64,000 nt of DNA from an uncultured SAR116 cluster alpha proteobacterium. Its GTDB lineage: Bacteria > Pseudomonadota > Alphaproteobacteria > Puniceispirillales > Marisalimonadaceae. The stretch is taken from contig CACOAO010000008.1 of assembly GCA_902625215.1 (NCBI GenBank), positions 1-64,000 on the forward strand. The letters are read 5' to 3'. Under the pieces are notes generated by a model, which was given only the letters and a program-made list of their open reading frames with translations, did not search any database and had not been told where the DNA came from. Shown one piece after another: positions 28,618 through 36,532 of this stretch (position 1 is the stretch's first letter; the number at the start of each line of letters is the position of its first letter). The position numbers and the translations under genes were made by a program.

Positions 28618-29976
28618 TCAATTACCTGCGATTGTCATATTTTCTATTAAAATTGTTGGGCAATTTATAGTGTGTGTAAAATCAAGGTTGTTAGCAGGTT
28701 CTAGTGTCATGAACATATCCTTTAAGTTACCTGCAATAGTTGCTTCTGTTATGGGGGTTGACAATTCACCATTTTTTATCCAGAAACCACTAGCTCCACG
28801 GCTATAATCACCAGTAACCATAGATACACTGCTACCAATCATATCAGTAACATAAAAACCATTACTTACACTAGAAACCAAGCTTTCAGGTGAATCTTTG
28901 CCTGGTAATAGAAACAGATTAGTTATACCTGGTGCAGGAGGTCCACTTATGCCTCTCTTTGCATTTGCTGTTGGTAATATATTTAATTGTTTAGAAGATG
29001 ATAAATCTAATAGCCAATTTTCAAGTACTCCATCCTTGATTAATACATGCTTAGAGGTGCCTAGACCCTCTCCATCAAACAATCTTGAACCTAAACCTCT
29101 TTTGAGAAAAGGGTCATCAATTAAAGTAACATTTTTGTTTGCAATTTTATGATTTAAGGAATCTTTTAAAAAGCTAGTCTTACGTGCTATTGATGCCCCA
29201 TTTACAGCTGATGCAAAGTGGCTTGCTATTGACCTTGATACTCTTGGGTCGAATATAACCGGGTATCGTCCAGTAACTGGTTTTTGGGCGCCCATTCTAG
29301 CTAATGTTTTCTTTGCGGCTTCAAGACCAATATTTTTCCCGTCTTTAAGGTCATCACCATAAACTTTTGATGAGTAATCATAGTCCCTTTCCATTTTCCC
29401 ATTTTTTTCAGCAATAACAACTACTGACACACTGTGATTTGATTTTTTTGATGACCCAAAAAAACCATTAGATGTCATCAAGAGTGTTTCTCCTTCTCCC
29501 CATGAAGCATCAGCACCGTCACTATTAGTAATACCTTTTACACTTAAGGCAATATCTTCAACTTCTGAAGCTCTTTGTCTTATTATATCAATACTTGGTT
29601 CTATTTCATCATAACTATCAATAAAAATATCTTTTTGTATTGGAAATTGTTGAAGTATATCTTTACCAGCTATAAAACTATATTTATCTTCTGGAGCTAT
29701 TTTAGCCATTTCAACTGCTCTTTTTGCAACTTCTTTTAGAGCTTCCTCAGAGTTATCATTAGTTGAAACAGATGATATTTTACCTTCAACAAACACTCTT
29801 AAACCAGTGTCAAAGTCTTCATACCTTTGAATATTTTCATCTTTACCTAGTCTCCTTGTAATTGTGACACCTCTACTTCTTGATAACATACTCTCTGCAC
29901 CACTTGCACCACTAGCAATTGCTGTGTCGATAAGAAGGTTCATACTATCTCTGTCATTAAGTTTTTTTCTAGACAT
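28618..29976 (-). CDS. pmbA: PmbA/TldE metalloprotease-family protein
   Basis: Partner of TldD in a heteromeric zinc protease that degrades short peptides and matures some ribosomally made peptides. It has 452 residues. Family segments are GASGAESMLSRSRGVTITRR near the start, VIFDPRVSRSIASHFASAVNG in the middle and NGFYVTDMIG plus GDYSRGASGFWI near the end (read in parts). It lacks the HExxxH metal motif, as TldE does, and its partner tldD lies at 40554-42002 on the same strand. The phosphatase gene follows without a gap. Confidence 0.92.
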   Translation of the reverse strand: MSRKKLNDRDSMNLLIDTAIASGASGAESMLSRSRGVTITRRLGKDENIQRYEDFDTGLRVFVEGKISSVSTNDNSEEALKEVAKRAVEMAKIAPEDKYSFIAGKDILQQFPIQKDIFIDSYDEIEPSIDIIRQRASEVEDIALSVKGITNSDGADASWGEGETLLMTSNGFFGSSKKSNHSVSVVVIAEKNGKMERDYDYSSKVYGDDLKDGKNIGLEAAKKTLARMGAQKPVTGRYPVIFDPRVSRSIASHFASAVNGASIARKTSFLKDSLNHKIANKNVTLIDDPFLKRGLGSRLFDGEGLGTSKHVLIKDGVLENWLLDLSSSKQLNILPTANAKRGISGPPAPGITNLFLLPGKDSPESLVSSVSNGFYVTDMIGSSVSMVTGDYSRGASGFWIKNGELSTPITEATIAGNLKDMFMTLEPANNLDFTHTINCPTILIENMTIAGN

Positions 29977-30080
29977 TTAAAATTTGTTCCTGTGAAAAGA
30001 GAATTTACAAATGATTTATATATGTTTTATTAGTATACTGTTTTAATTGTTGCAACTTTATAAGTACAAAAAAGGTAAAA

Positions 30081-31025
30081 ATGAAAAAGGATATTTTTAT
30101 TGATGGAGAAACTGGAACAACAGGTTTGCAAGTTCGTGAAAAGTTAATTAAGCATCCAAATGTCAACATAATGCCAGTTGATCAATTGAAAAGAAAAGAA
30201 ATTTCTTATAAAAAAGAAATGTTAGCACAATCTGATGTTACATTTTTGTGCTTACCTGACGAAAGTTCTTTAGAAACGGTTAAAATTGCTGATGAGCTAG
30301 GTGATAAATCGCCAATAATTATAGATTCATCTACTGTACACAGAACTAACCCAAATTGGGCATATGGACTTCCAGAGTTAGGGATAGATTATAGAAAAAA
30401 TATTGAAAATTCAAAACGTATAGCATCGCCAGGGTGTTATCCAACTGGGGCTAATGTTATTTTAAAACCTCTAATCTCTAAAGGTATTTTGAGTCAAAAT
30501 ATTCCAATAATAATAAATGCTGTTAGTGGTTATTCAGGTGGTGGAAAATCAATGATTAATTATTTCAAGGAAACAGATCACGAACCTTTCTTTAATTATG
30601 GACTTAACCTAAATCACAAGCATTTGCCAGAAATAATATATCATAATAAGTTAAAACAAATACCAATATTCTGCCCCTCTGTTGGAGATTTTATTCAAGG
30701 TATGATTGTTTCTATACCATTACATTTTTCTTGGTTTAATGACAAAGTAAATACTGAAAAGATTCAATATTTAATTGAAGAATTTTATTTAGGAGCTAAC
30801 TTTATTAAAGTATTAAAAAAAGATGAAGGTATTAGCGATAAAGGATATTTTAGGCCAGATAATTTAGTCGGAACAAACTGTCTTGATATCAGTATTTTTG
30901 GAAATGACGAAAATGATCAGTTAATTATTTCTTCTAGATTAGATAATTTAGGTAAGGGAGCCTCAGGCGCTGCCATACAATCTATGAATATTGCTTTCGG
31001 ATTTGATGAAACTTTAGGTTTATAG
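30081..31025 (+). CDS. argC: N-acetyl-gamma-glutamyl-phosphate reductase, short type
   Basis: Third step of arginine synthesis: NADPH-dependent reduction of N-acetylglutamyl phosphate to the semialdehyde. At 314 residues it is the short type 2 form. The dinucleotide-binding start is FIDGETGTTGLQVRE, and the catalytic cysteine is C119 in ASPGCYPTGA. VSGYSGGGKSMI and the late NLVGTNCLDISIFG are also family-like. The gene for the uncharacterised protein at 31040 begins 14 bases downstream, so the two probably form one transcript. Confidence 0.94.
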   Translation: MKKDIFIDGETGTTGLQVREKLIKHPNVNIMPVDQLKRKEISYKKEMLAQSDVTFLCLPDESSLETVKIADELGDKSPIIIDSSTVHRTNPNWAYGLPELGIDYRKNIENSKRIASPGCYPTGANVILKPLISKGILSQNIPIIINAVSGYSGGGKSMINYFKETDHEPFFNYGLNLNHKHLPEIIYHNKLKQIPIFCPSVGDFIQGMIVSIPLHFSWFNDKVNTEKIQYLIEEFYLGANFIKVLKKDEGISDKGYFRPDNLVGTNCLDISIFGNDENDQLIISSRLDNLGKGASGAAIQSMNIAFGFDETLGL

Positions 31026-31039
31026 AAATAGATTTTTAT

Positions 31040-31816
31040 ATGAAAAATAATGAAAAAAAAAATACTCAAGAATTGTTTCCTAACTATTCATCATTTGAAA
31101 GAGCTATAAGTTATCCTTACTTTACACCTAACTATCCTTTTTCATTTTATAAGGGTGAGTTTCTAAAAGGTATTTGTGTTGACCTTGCTAATAGAATACC
31201 CATAATATCAGTTGGTTCCAATAGATCACCATACCAACTAAAAAGAAAATTTTCGTTACTTCAAGATATTTGTGTTACACCAGCCACATTATATGACTCT
31301 GATGTGGTTTATGCAGCATCTTTATCATCTTATGGATCAATACCTGCAACTCAATGGCCAAGTAAAGGAACTGAAGTGGATCTTAATGTGTTATGGCTAA
31401 ATGAGGAGCAGTTAGAAATTATGCATTTAACTGAAGCATTAGGAGTGGCATACAATTTTGTAAAATTAAAGTTAGACACTGTAAAAATAAAAAATTTTAA
31501 ATATGAAAAACATGTATATGGATATATATCAATTTCAGGTGCTTTTTCATTTAATGACAACAACCCTAAAAGATTATCTCTAATTAATGCTAAGAATGTT
31601 TCATTAAATAGTTTAGATCAAAAAAAAGCGTTATTACATTTAGTCCATAGTTTAGGTATTGAAGAAAATAGATTGTCAGATTGGATTCATAAGGTTATTA
31701 GTGATAAAACTTACAGATTTAGTCTTCATAAAAAGCTTAAGTCAAAAGCGATAAAACCTCAAAATTTGGATTGGGAAGTTGTAAAAAAAAGCATACGTGG
31801 AAACTTGATTATTTGA
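31040..31816 (+). CDS. Uncharacterised conserved protein with a GSNRSP motif
   Basis: A 258-residue soluble protein without signal or membrane segment. I do not recognise a characterised family. Visible features are ISVGSNRSPYQLKRKF at 56-71, then DSDVVYAASLSSYGSIPATQ, then VLWLNEEQLEIMHLTEALG. The first resembles the YGSNM-x-x-x-Q-L start of gamma-glutamylcyclotransferases, and the last resembles their segment with Leu-x-x-hydrophobic-acidic before a conserved Glu (here LTE). A GGCT-like fold is therefore possible, but this is inference from short motifs. It follows argC by 14 bases, which hints at a link with amino-acid metabolism. Confidence 0.7.
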   Translation: MKNNEKKNTQELFPNYSSFERAISYPYFTPNYPFSFYKGEFLKGICVDLANRIPIISVGSNRSPYQLKRKFSLLQDICVTPATLYDSDVVYAASLSSYGSIPATQWPSKGTEVDLNVLWLNEEQLEIMHLTEALGVAYNFVKLKLDTVKIKNFKYEKHVYGYISISGAFSFNDNNPKRLSLINAKNVSLNSLDQKKALLHLVHSLGIEENRLSDWIHKVISDKTYRFSLHKKLKSKAIKPQNLDWEVVKKSIRGNLII

Positions 31817-32176
31817 TTTGAAGTATAAAATAGTACCAAACGTTTTAATAAATCAGATTATAATTCCTATTTTATACTAAGTTAAACCCCTACGAATGCT
31901 AAAATATATTTAAAAATTAGCAAAATTCATAAATTAAATGTAATAAATTTTTATAATTTCCTTAATTTTCAATTGAAAATGATAATTGATATCACAAAAT
32001 AAACCATTAAAAAACAACATGTTAACAATTTACATTAAAAAAAAGTGCAATTAAATTACTTTTAATTGTTGCTTAACCTTAAATTCCCTTTTATTGTTTT
32101 CGCTAAATGTGCTATTTTGCATTGAATCTAGCAGTTGCTAGAAATTAAACATGACAAGTATAAGGGGAGTTTATAA
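31817..32176. other. 360-base intergenic region upstream of proteorhodopsin
   Basis: The longest non-coding gap in the window. It holds a perfect 12-base inverted repeat (31822-31833 with 31867-31878, 33-base spacer), which in DNA this AT-rich could be chance. Before the rhodopsin gene there is a weak promoter candidate, TTGCTT at 32069-32074 and TATTGT at 32092-32097 with 17 bases between. A 16-base near-palindrome, TCTAGCA-GT-TGCTAGA, lies at 32127-32142, and a strong ribosome-binding site GGGGAG is at 32164-32169. I find no ORF, tRNA or known riboswitch in it. Confidence 0.6.
32127..32142. promoter_or_regulatory. Palindrome in the proteorhodopsin leader, possible operator or leader hairpin
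   Basis: TCTAGCA-GT-TGCTAGA has two perfect 7-base arms and a 2-base centre, and ends 34 bases before the proteorhodopsin ATG. If the promoter guess at 32069-32097 is right, the palindrome lies in the 5' leader just downstream of the transcription start. That position would suit a dimeric repressor or a small RNA hairpin. Arms of this length occur by chance several times in 64 kb, so only its position makes it worth listing. Confidence 0.3.
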
Positions 32177-32941
32177 ATGTCTTTTTTAAAATATTTAATA
32201 CCGGCTAGTTTTTTAGCCCTACTTCCAACACTTTCATTTGCAGGGTCTCACGGTGGTAATCTTGACCCGAGTGATGCTGTTGGTATAAGTTTTTGGATAA
32301 TATCTATTGCCATGGTTGCAGCAACTGTTTTTTTCTTAATGGAATCATTGAGAGTAAAAGGTAAATGGAGAACATCTCTAGTTGTTGGTGCTCTTGTTAC
32401 CTTAGTTGCAGCAGTGCACTATTTCTACATGAGAGACGTGTGGGTATCTACAGGTGCATCTCCAACAGTATTTAGATATGTCGACTGGATAATTACAGTT
32501 CCACTTCAAATGATTGAATTCTATTTAATCTTAGCTGCGTGTACTGCAATTGCTGGTGGTGTGTTCTGGAGACTGTTTATCGGATCTCTAGTAATGTTAA
32601 TTGGTGGATATTTAGGTGAAGCTGGATTTATAAATGCAACAGTTGGATTTGTAATCGGTATGGCTGGATGGATATTCATCCTATATGAAATTTTTGCAGG
32701 TGAAGCAAGTAAAGTTAATGCTGCCGAAGCTCCAGAATCAGTAAAAACTGCATATAATACTATGAAATGGATTGTTACAATTGGTTGGGCAATTTACCCA
32801 ATTGGATATTTCATGGGGTATATGGCAGGAGGAGCCGATGCAAACAGCTTAAACGTCATTTATAACTTAGCTGACGTTGTGAATAAAATTGCTTTCTGTT
32901 TAGCAATCTGGGCTGCAGCAACTGCAGAATCTGATGCATAA
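32177..32941 (+). CDS. Proteorhodopsin, blue-tuned proton pump
   Basis: Retinal-binding, light-driven proton pump of the inner membrane, 254 residues with seven helices after a cleavable-looking signal (residues 1-22, ending SFAG). Counting with an offset of six from the reference green proteorhodopsin, the key residues are present: H81 (His75), proton acceptor D103 (Asp97) and T107 (Thr101) in RYVDWIITVP, donor E114 (Glu108), and Schiff-base lysine K237 (Lys231) in NLADVVNKIAF. The tuning position 105 is glutamine (Q111, in VPLQMIEF), which in studied homologues gives blue absorption. GGGGAG at 32164-32169 is a strong ribosome-binding site. A terminator follows at once. Confidence 0.98.
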   Translation: MSFLKYLIPASFLALLPTLSFAGSHGGNLDPSDAVGISFWIISIAMVAATVFFLMESLRVKGKWRTSLVVGALVTLVAAVHYFYMRDVWVSTGASPTVFRYVDWIITVPLQMIEFYLILAACTAIAGGVFWRLFIGSLVMLIGGYLGEAGFINATVGFVIGMAGWIFILYEIFAGEASKVNAAEAPESVKTAYNTMKWIVTIGWAIYPIGYFMGYMAGGADANSLNVIYNLADVVNKIAFCLAIWAAATAESDA

Positions 32942-32963
32942 ACTTAAAATAGTTTAATTAAAG

Positions 32964-32995
32964 AGCCTGTAGGCATTCCTACAGGCTTTTTTTTT
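32964..32995 (+). terminator. Rho-independent terminator of the proteorhodopsin gene
   Basis: A perfect 10-base stem, AGCCTGTAGG with CCTACAGGCT, around a CATT loop, followed by nine T. It begins 22 bases after the proteorhodopsin stop. It is the only textbook intrinsic terminator I found in the window and separates the rhodopsin gene from crtI, which starts 36 bases beyond it. Confidence 0.95.
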
Positions 32996-33031
32996 GTATA
33001 TTGTAGTGAAGTAATTAATTAAGAAATATTA

Positions 33032-34519
33032 ATGAATTTATCAGATAAAAAACAAAATGTAAGAAGTATTGTAATTGGTGGTGGTTTTGGTGGTATAGGA
33101 ATTGCTCTTAGATTAAGAGCACTTGGCCATAGTGTTACTTTAATAGAAAGATTAGGCACTCTAGGCGGAAGAGCTCAAGTCTTTAAAAAAAATGGTTTCA
33201 AACACGATGCTGGGCCAACAGTAATAACGGCGCCTTTTTTATTTGATGAACTTTATGAACTCTTCAACGAAAAAAGAGAAGATCACATCGAATTTAGACC
33301 TTTAGAACCTTGGTATAGGTTCCATTTTCATGATGGTCAAACCTTTGATTACTCTGAAAGTATTCAGAAAACTAAAGAAGAAATGAAAAAGTTTTCTATT
33401 AAAGATGCAAATAATTATGATAAATTATTAAAAGCTTCAAAATCTATTTTTGATATAGGTTTTACTAAATTAGCTGACAAACCCTTTAATTCATTTTTTT
33501 ACATGTTAAAACAAGTACCTGCTTTGTTAAAGTTAAAAAGCTATCTTACAGTCGCTCAACTTGTAAATAAATATATCAAAAATCCAAATTTGAGATCAGC
33601 TTTTTCCATTCACCCATTATTGGTAGGCGGAAACCCATTTTCCACTACCTCTATTTATGCTCTCATACATTTTTTAGAAAGAAATTGGGGAGTTTATTTT
33701 AGTATGGGCGGTACAGGAAAACTTGTCGAAGAGTTAACTAAATTATTAGAACGAACTGGGGTCGATATTAAGTGTAATTTAGACATAAAAACTGCTTATG
33801 AAACAAATGGTAAAATTGAAAAAATTGAGTGTATGGATGGTAATATATTCCATGCTGATAATTTTATTTTTAATGGAGATCCTCCAACTTTCTATAATGA
33901 AATTCTAAAATCAGAAACTAATAAAAGGAAGAAGTTCCTACCAGAAAAATTTACAAGCTATTCATTTGGAATGTTTGTTTTATTTTTTGGTACTAAAAAA
34001 ACATATTCAAATATTGCTCACCATTCTATTTGGCTGGGCAAACGATTTAAAAGTTTATTAACTGATATATTTAACAACAAAATTTTAAGTGAAGATTTTT
34101 CATTATATATTCATAGACCTACAGCAACTGATAAGTCATTTGCACCTAAAAATTGTGATAGCTTTTACGTTCTTTGTCCAGTCCCAAATTTACAAGGTAA
34201 TATTAATTGGGAAATAGAAGGTGATCAATTAAAGCACAGAATCGTAGATGCTTTAGACGCTACAATTTTACCAGAATTAAAAAATTATATTTGTGACGAA
34301 TTTTATATGACACCCGTTGATTTTAAAAATGATTACCGCTCTACTCATGGTGCAGGCTTTTCAATAGCACCAAATTTTTCTCAATCTGCTTGGTTTAGGT
34401 ATCACAATAAAGACCCTCATATTGATAATTTATTTTTTGCGGCAGCTGGAGCGCATCCCGGTGCAGGTATCCCTGGAGTTTTATCATCTGCAAAAGTTGT
34501 TGAAAATCTTATTAAATAA
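33032..34519 (+). CDS. crtI: Phytoene desaturase
   Basis: FAD enzyme that desaturates phytoene to lycopene in the membrane. It has 495 residues. The dinucleotide-binding start is VIGGGFGGIGIALRLRALG (FAD loop at about 16-23), followed by TLGGRAQVF and HDAGPTVITAP. The C-terminus has FFAAAGAHPGAGIPGVLSSA, typical of CrtI. It is the first gene of crtI-crtB-crtY-blh and begins downstream of the rhodopsin terminator, so it needs read-through or its own promoter in the short AT-rich gap. crtB follows by 11 bases. Confidence 0.96.
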   Translation: MNLSDKKQNVRSIVIGGGFGGIGIALRLRALGHSVTLIERLGTLGGRAQVFKKNGFKHDAGPTVITAPFLFDELYELFNEKREDHIEFRPLEPWYRFHFHDGQTFDYSESIQKTKEEMKKFSIKDANNYDKLLKASKSIFDIGFTKLADKPFNSFFYMLKQVPALLKLKSYLTVAQLVNKYIKNPNLRSAFSIHPLLVGGNPFSTTSIYALIHFLERNWGVYFSMGGTGKLVEELTKLLERTGVDIKCNLDIKTAYETNGKIEKIECMDGNIFHADNFIFNGDPPTFYNEILKSETNKRKKFLPEKFTSYSFGMFVLFFGTKKTYSNIAHHSIWLGKRFKSLLTDIFNNKILSEDFSLYIHRPTATDKSFAPKNCDSFYVLCPVPNLQGNINWEIEGDQLKHRIVDALDATILPELKNYICDEFYMTPVDFKNDYRSTHGAGFSIAPNFSQSAWFRYHNKDPHIDNLFFAAAGAHPGAGIPGVLSSAKVVENLIK

Positions 34520-34530
34520 AGTGTAAATTT

Positions 34531-35442
34531 ATGGATTATCATATCGACAATGCCAAGTCAGTTTTGAAAAAAAATGGTAAAAGTTTTTACTGGGCTGGAA
34601 AGTTTCTGCCCAAAGAATGCATAAATAGAGCTGCCGAGTTATATAGTTTTTGTAGAGTATTGGATGACATAGCAGATAATGTAGAAATAAATTCCTCAAA
34701 AGATCTTAAGAATATTAGATCTAATATAAAAACAAAAGCATTTAAAGACCTGGAAAAAATTCATTCTATTAAGTATCCTAAGTTTTTAAATTCATCTTCT
34801 AAAAAAGTAGTAATTGATCTAATTGACGGACTTATTTTAGATCAAAAGGCTATTTTGTTTAAAAAAGAAGAAGAGTTAATTAGATATTCTTATCATGTTG
34901 CTGGAACTGTAGGAATAATGATGTGTGATGCTTTAAAATGTGACTGTAGTGTTGCCAAATCATTCGCCATAGATCTTGGAATAGCTATGCAGCTTACAAA
35001 TATTGCCAGAGATGTTTTAGAGGATGCTAAGATGGGAAGACGATATTTACCTGGTATTTGGATACAAAATATTTCACCCAAAGAAATAGTTTTAGCAGCA
35101 GAAACTAATGACTTAAAAAAAATACATATTATTTCAAAAGGTGTTAAAAAACTATTAATTCTAGCTGAACAATATTATTTCAGTGGAGAAAGAGGTTTCA
35201 TTTTCTTACCTTTCAAGACAAGAGTTGCAATTTCTATAGCATCAGGAGTTTACAGAGAAATAGGGGTGCAGTTAGAAAATGAAAATTACAATTGGCAAAA
35301 TGGCAGACAAATTACATCAATCTACACGAAAATAAAAATTTCATTATTCAAAATTTTTAGAGAAATTTTTTATTTTAGACTTAAGAAAAGACATAATCCT
35401 AAATTACATATTTTTTTAGAACATTTAGTCGATGATAAATAA
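34531..35442 (+). CDS. crtB: Phytoene synthase
   Basis: Condenses two geranylgeranyl diphosphate molecules to phytoene, the first committed carotenoid step. It has 303 residues. The first aspartate-rich motif is D45-D46-I-A-D49, and the second is D161-VLE-D165 in NIARDVLEDAKMGRRYLP. YSFCRVLDDIADN is the squalene/phytoene synthase signature. The 3' end overlaps crtY by 11 bases, so the two are translationally coupled. The supplier of its substrate, CrtE, is not in the window. Confidence 0.96.
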   Translation: MDYHIDNAKSVLKKNGKSFYWAGKFLPKECINRAAELYSFCRVLDDIADNVEINSSKDLKNIRSNIKTKAFKDLEKIHSIKYPKFLNSSSKKVVIDLIDGLILDQKAILFKKEEELIRYSYHVAGTVGIMMCDALKCDCSVAKSFAIDLGIAMQLTNIARDVLEDAKMGRRYLPGIWIQNISPKEIVLAAETNDLKKIHIISKGVKKLLILAEQYYFSGERGFIFLPFKTRVAISIASGVYREIGVQLENENYNWQNGRQITSIYTKIKISLFKIFREIFYFRLKKRHNPKLHIFLEHLVDDK

Positions 35443-36532
35443 GAAAATAAATATTATTGGTAATGGTTGTGCAGCATTATCATTAGCCAGATTAATTCGA
35501 AACTTACCTAATTACAAATTAAATTTATTTATAGGTGACAAAAATAAAATTAATAAAGACCATTTTTGGGGCTTCTGGAAAGTTAAAGTTAACAATGAAG
35601 CCTACAATAACGCAAATCATACGTGGTCTAAATGGTCAATAAATACTTATGAAACGAAACATATTCTGACTTCTGTTAGACATCCCTATTGTGTAATAAA
35701 AAGACATAAATGGTTAGATATTTGCAGAAATCAACTTGAAAGTGAAAAACTGAAAGTTTTTAAAAATAATGTAGTTGAAAATGATGATAAATTATTAACT
35801 AAGAATAAGAAAATCAAAGGTGATTTAATATTTGATAGTAGGCCACCCAAATTACCAAGTAATGTTTTACTGCAACATTTTGAAGGTTTTGTAGTTAATT
35901 CTGATAAAGATGTGTTTGACGAAAACTTAGCAATTTTAATGGACTTTAGATGCGACCAGTCAAAAGGTATGCATTTTATTTACATGTTACCATTTAGCAA
36001 AAGAAAAGCATTAGTTGAATCTACAATGTTTTCAAAAACGGTTGAGAATAAAGAATTTTATTCAACTGAAATTTCAAAATATCTTAAAAAATATTATAAC
36101 TTGATTAAATTTACAAAGAGTGATCATGAAAAAGGTATTATTCCTATGCATTATATATCTAATGAATCTAAAAACACATATAATATTGGTACTAGAGGAG
36201 GTGCGGTACGACCCTCTTCAGGATATGCTTTTACCTTCATACAAAAACAGGCATTTCAAATAATTAGCCAACTTAAAAACAGAGAAAAAATTAATACTAA
36301 AATCCACAACAATATTGATTTATTTTTAGATAAAATATTTATTAATGTAATAAGTGAATATCCTTTTCTTGCCCCTAAAATATTTTCAAGCTTGGCTAGA
36401 ATTTTAAATGGTGATGAAATGGCTAAATTTATGTCTGGAAATGCTTCACTATTAACAACTTGCAAAATAATTATTTCAATGCCTAAAATACCATTCATCA
36501 AATCATTTTTTTATGTTGTGTATCGTAAATGA
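35432..36532 (+). CDS. crtY: Lycopene beta-cyclase, CrtY type
   Basis: Cyclises both ends of lycopene to give beta-carotene. It has 366 residues with a nucleotide-binding start INIIGNGCAALSLARLI. Family-like segments are DHFWGFWKV, the VESTMFS motif and the late GTRGGAVRPSSGYAFTFIQ. The sequence is divergent and basic, as in other AT-rich marine bacteria, but its place between crtB and blh supports the call. It overlaps crtB by 11 bases and blh by 4 (ATGA). Confidence 0.93.
   Translation: MINKKINIIGNGCAALSLARLIRNLPNYKLNLFIGDKNKINKDHFWGFWKVKVNNEAYNNANHTWSKWSINTYETKHILTSVRHPYCVIKRHKWLDICRNQLESEKLKVFKNNVVENDDKLLTKNKKIKGDLIFDSRPPKLPSNVLLQHFEGFVVNSDKDVFDENLAILMDFRCDQSKGMHFIYMLPFSKRKALVESTMFSKTVENKEFYSTEISKYLKKYYNLIKFTKSDHEKGIIPMHYISNESKNTYNIGTRGGAVRPSSGYAFTFIQKQAFQIISQLKNREKINTKIHNNIDLFLDKIFINVISEYPFLAPKIFSSLARILNGDEMAKFMSGNASLLTTCKIIISMPKIPFIKSFFYVVYRK

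Noticed and set aside
32177-32941. The rhodopsin as a sodium or chloride pump or a sensor
   Set aside because: Helix C has Asp-Thr-Glu at the 97/101/108 positions, the proton-pump set, not NDQ, NTQ or a sensory pattern, and no transducer gene is adjacent.
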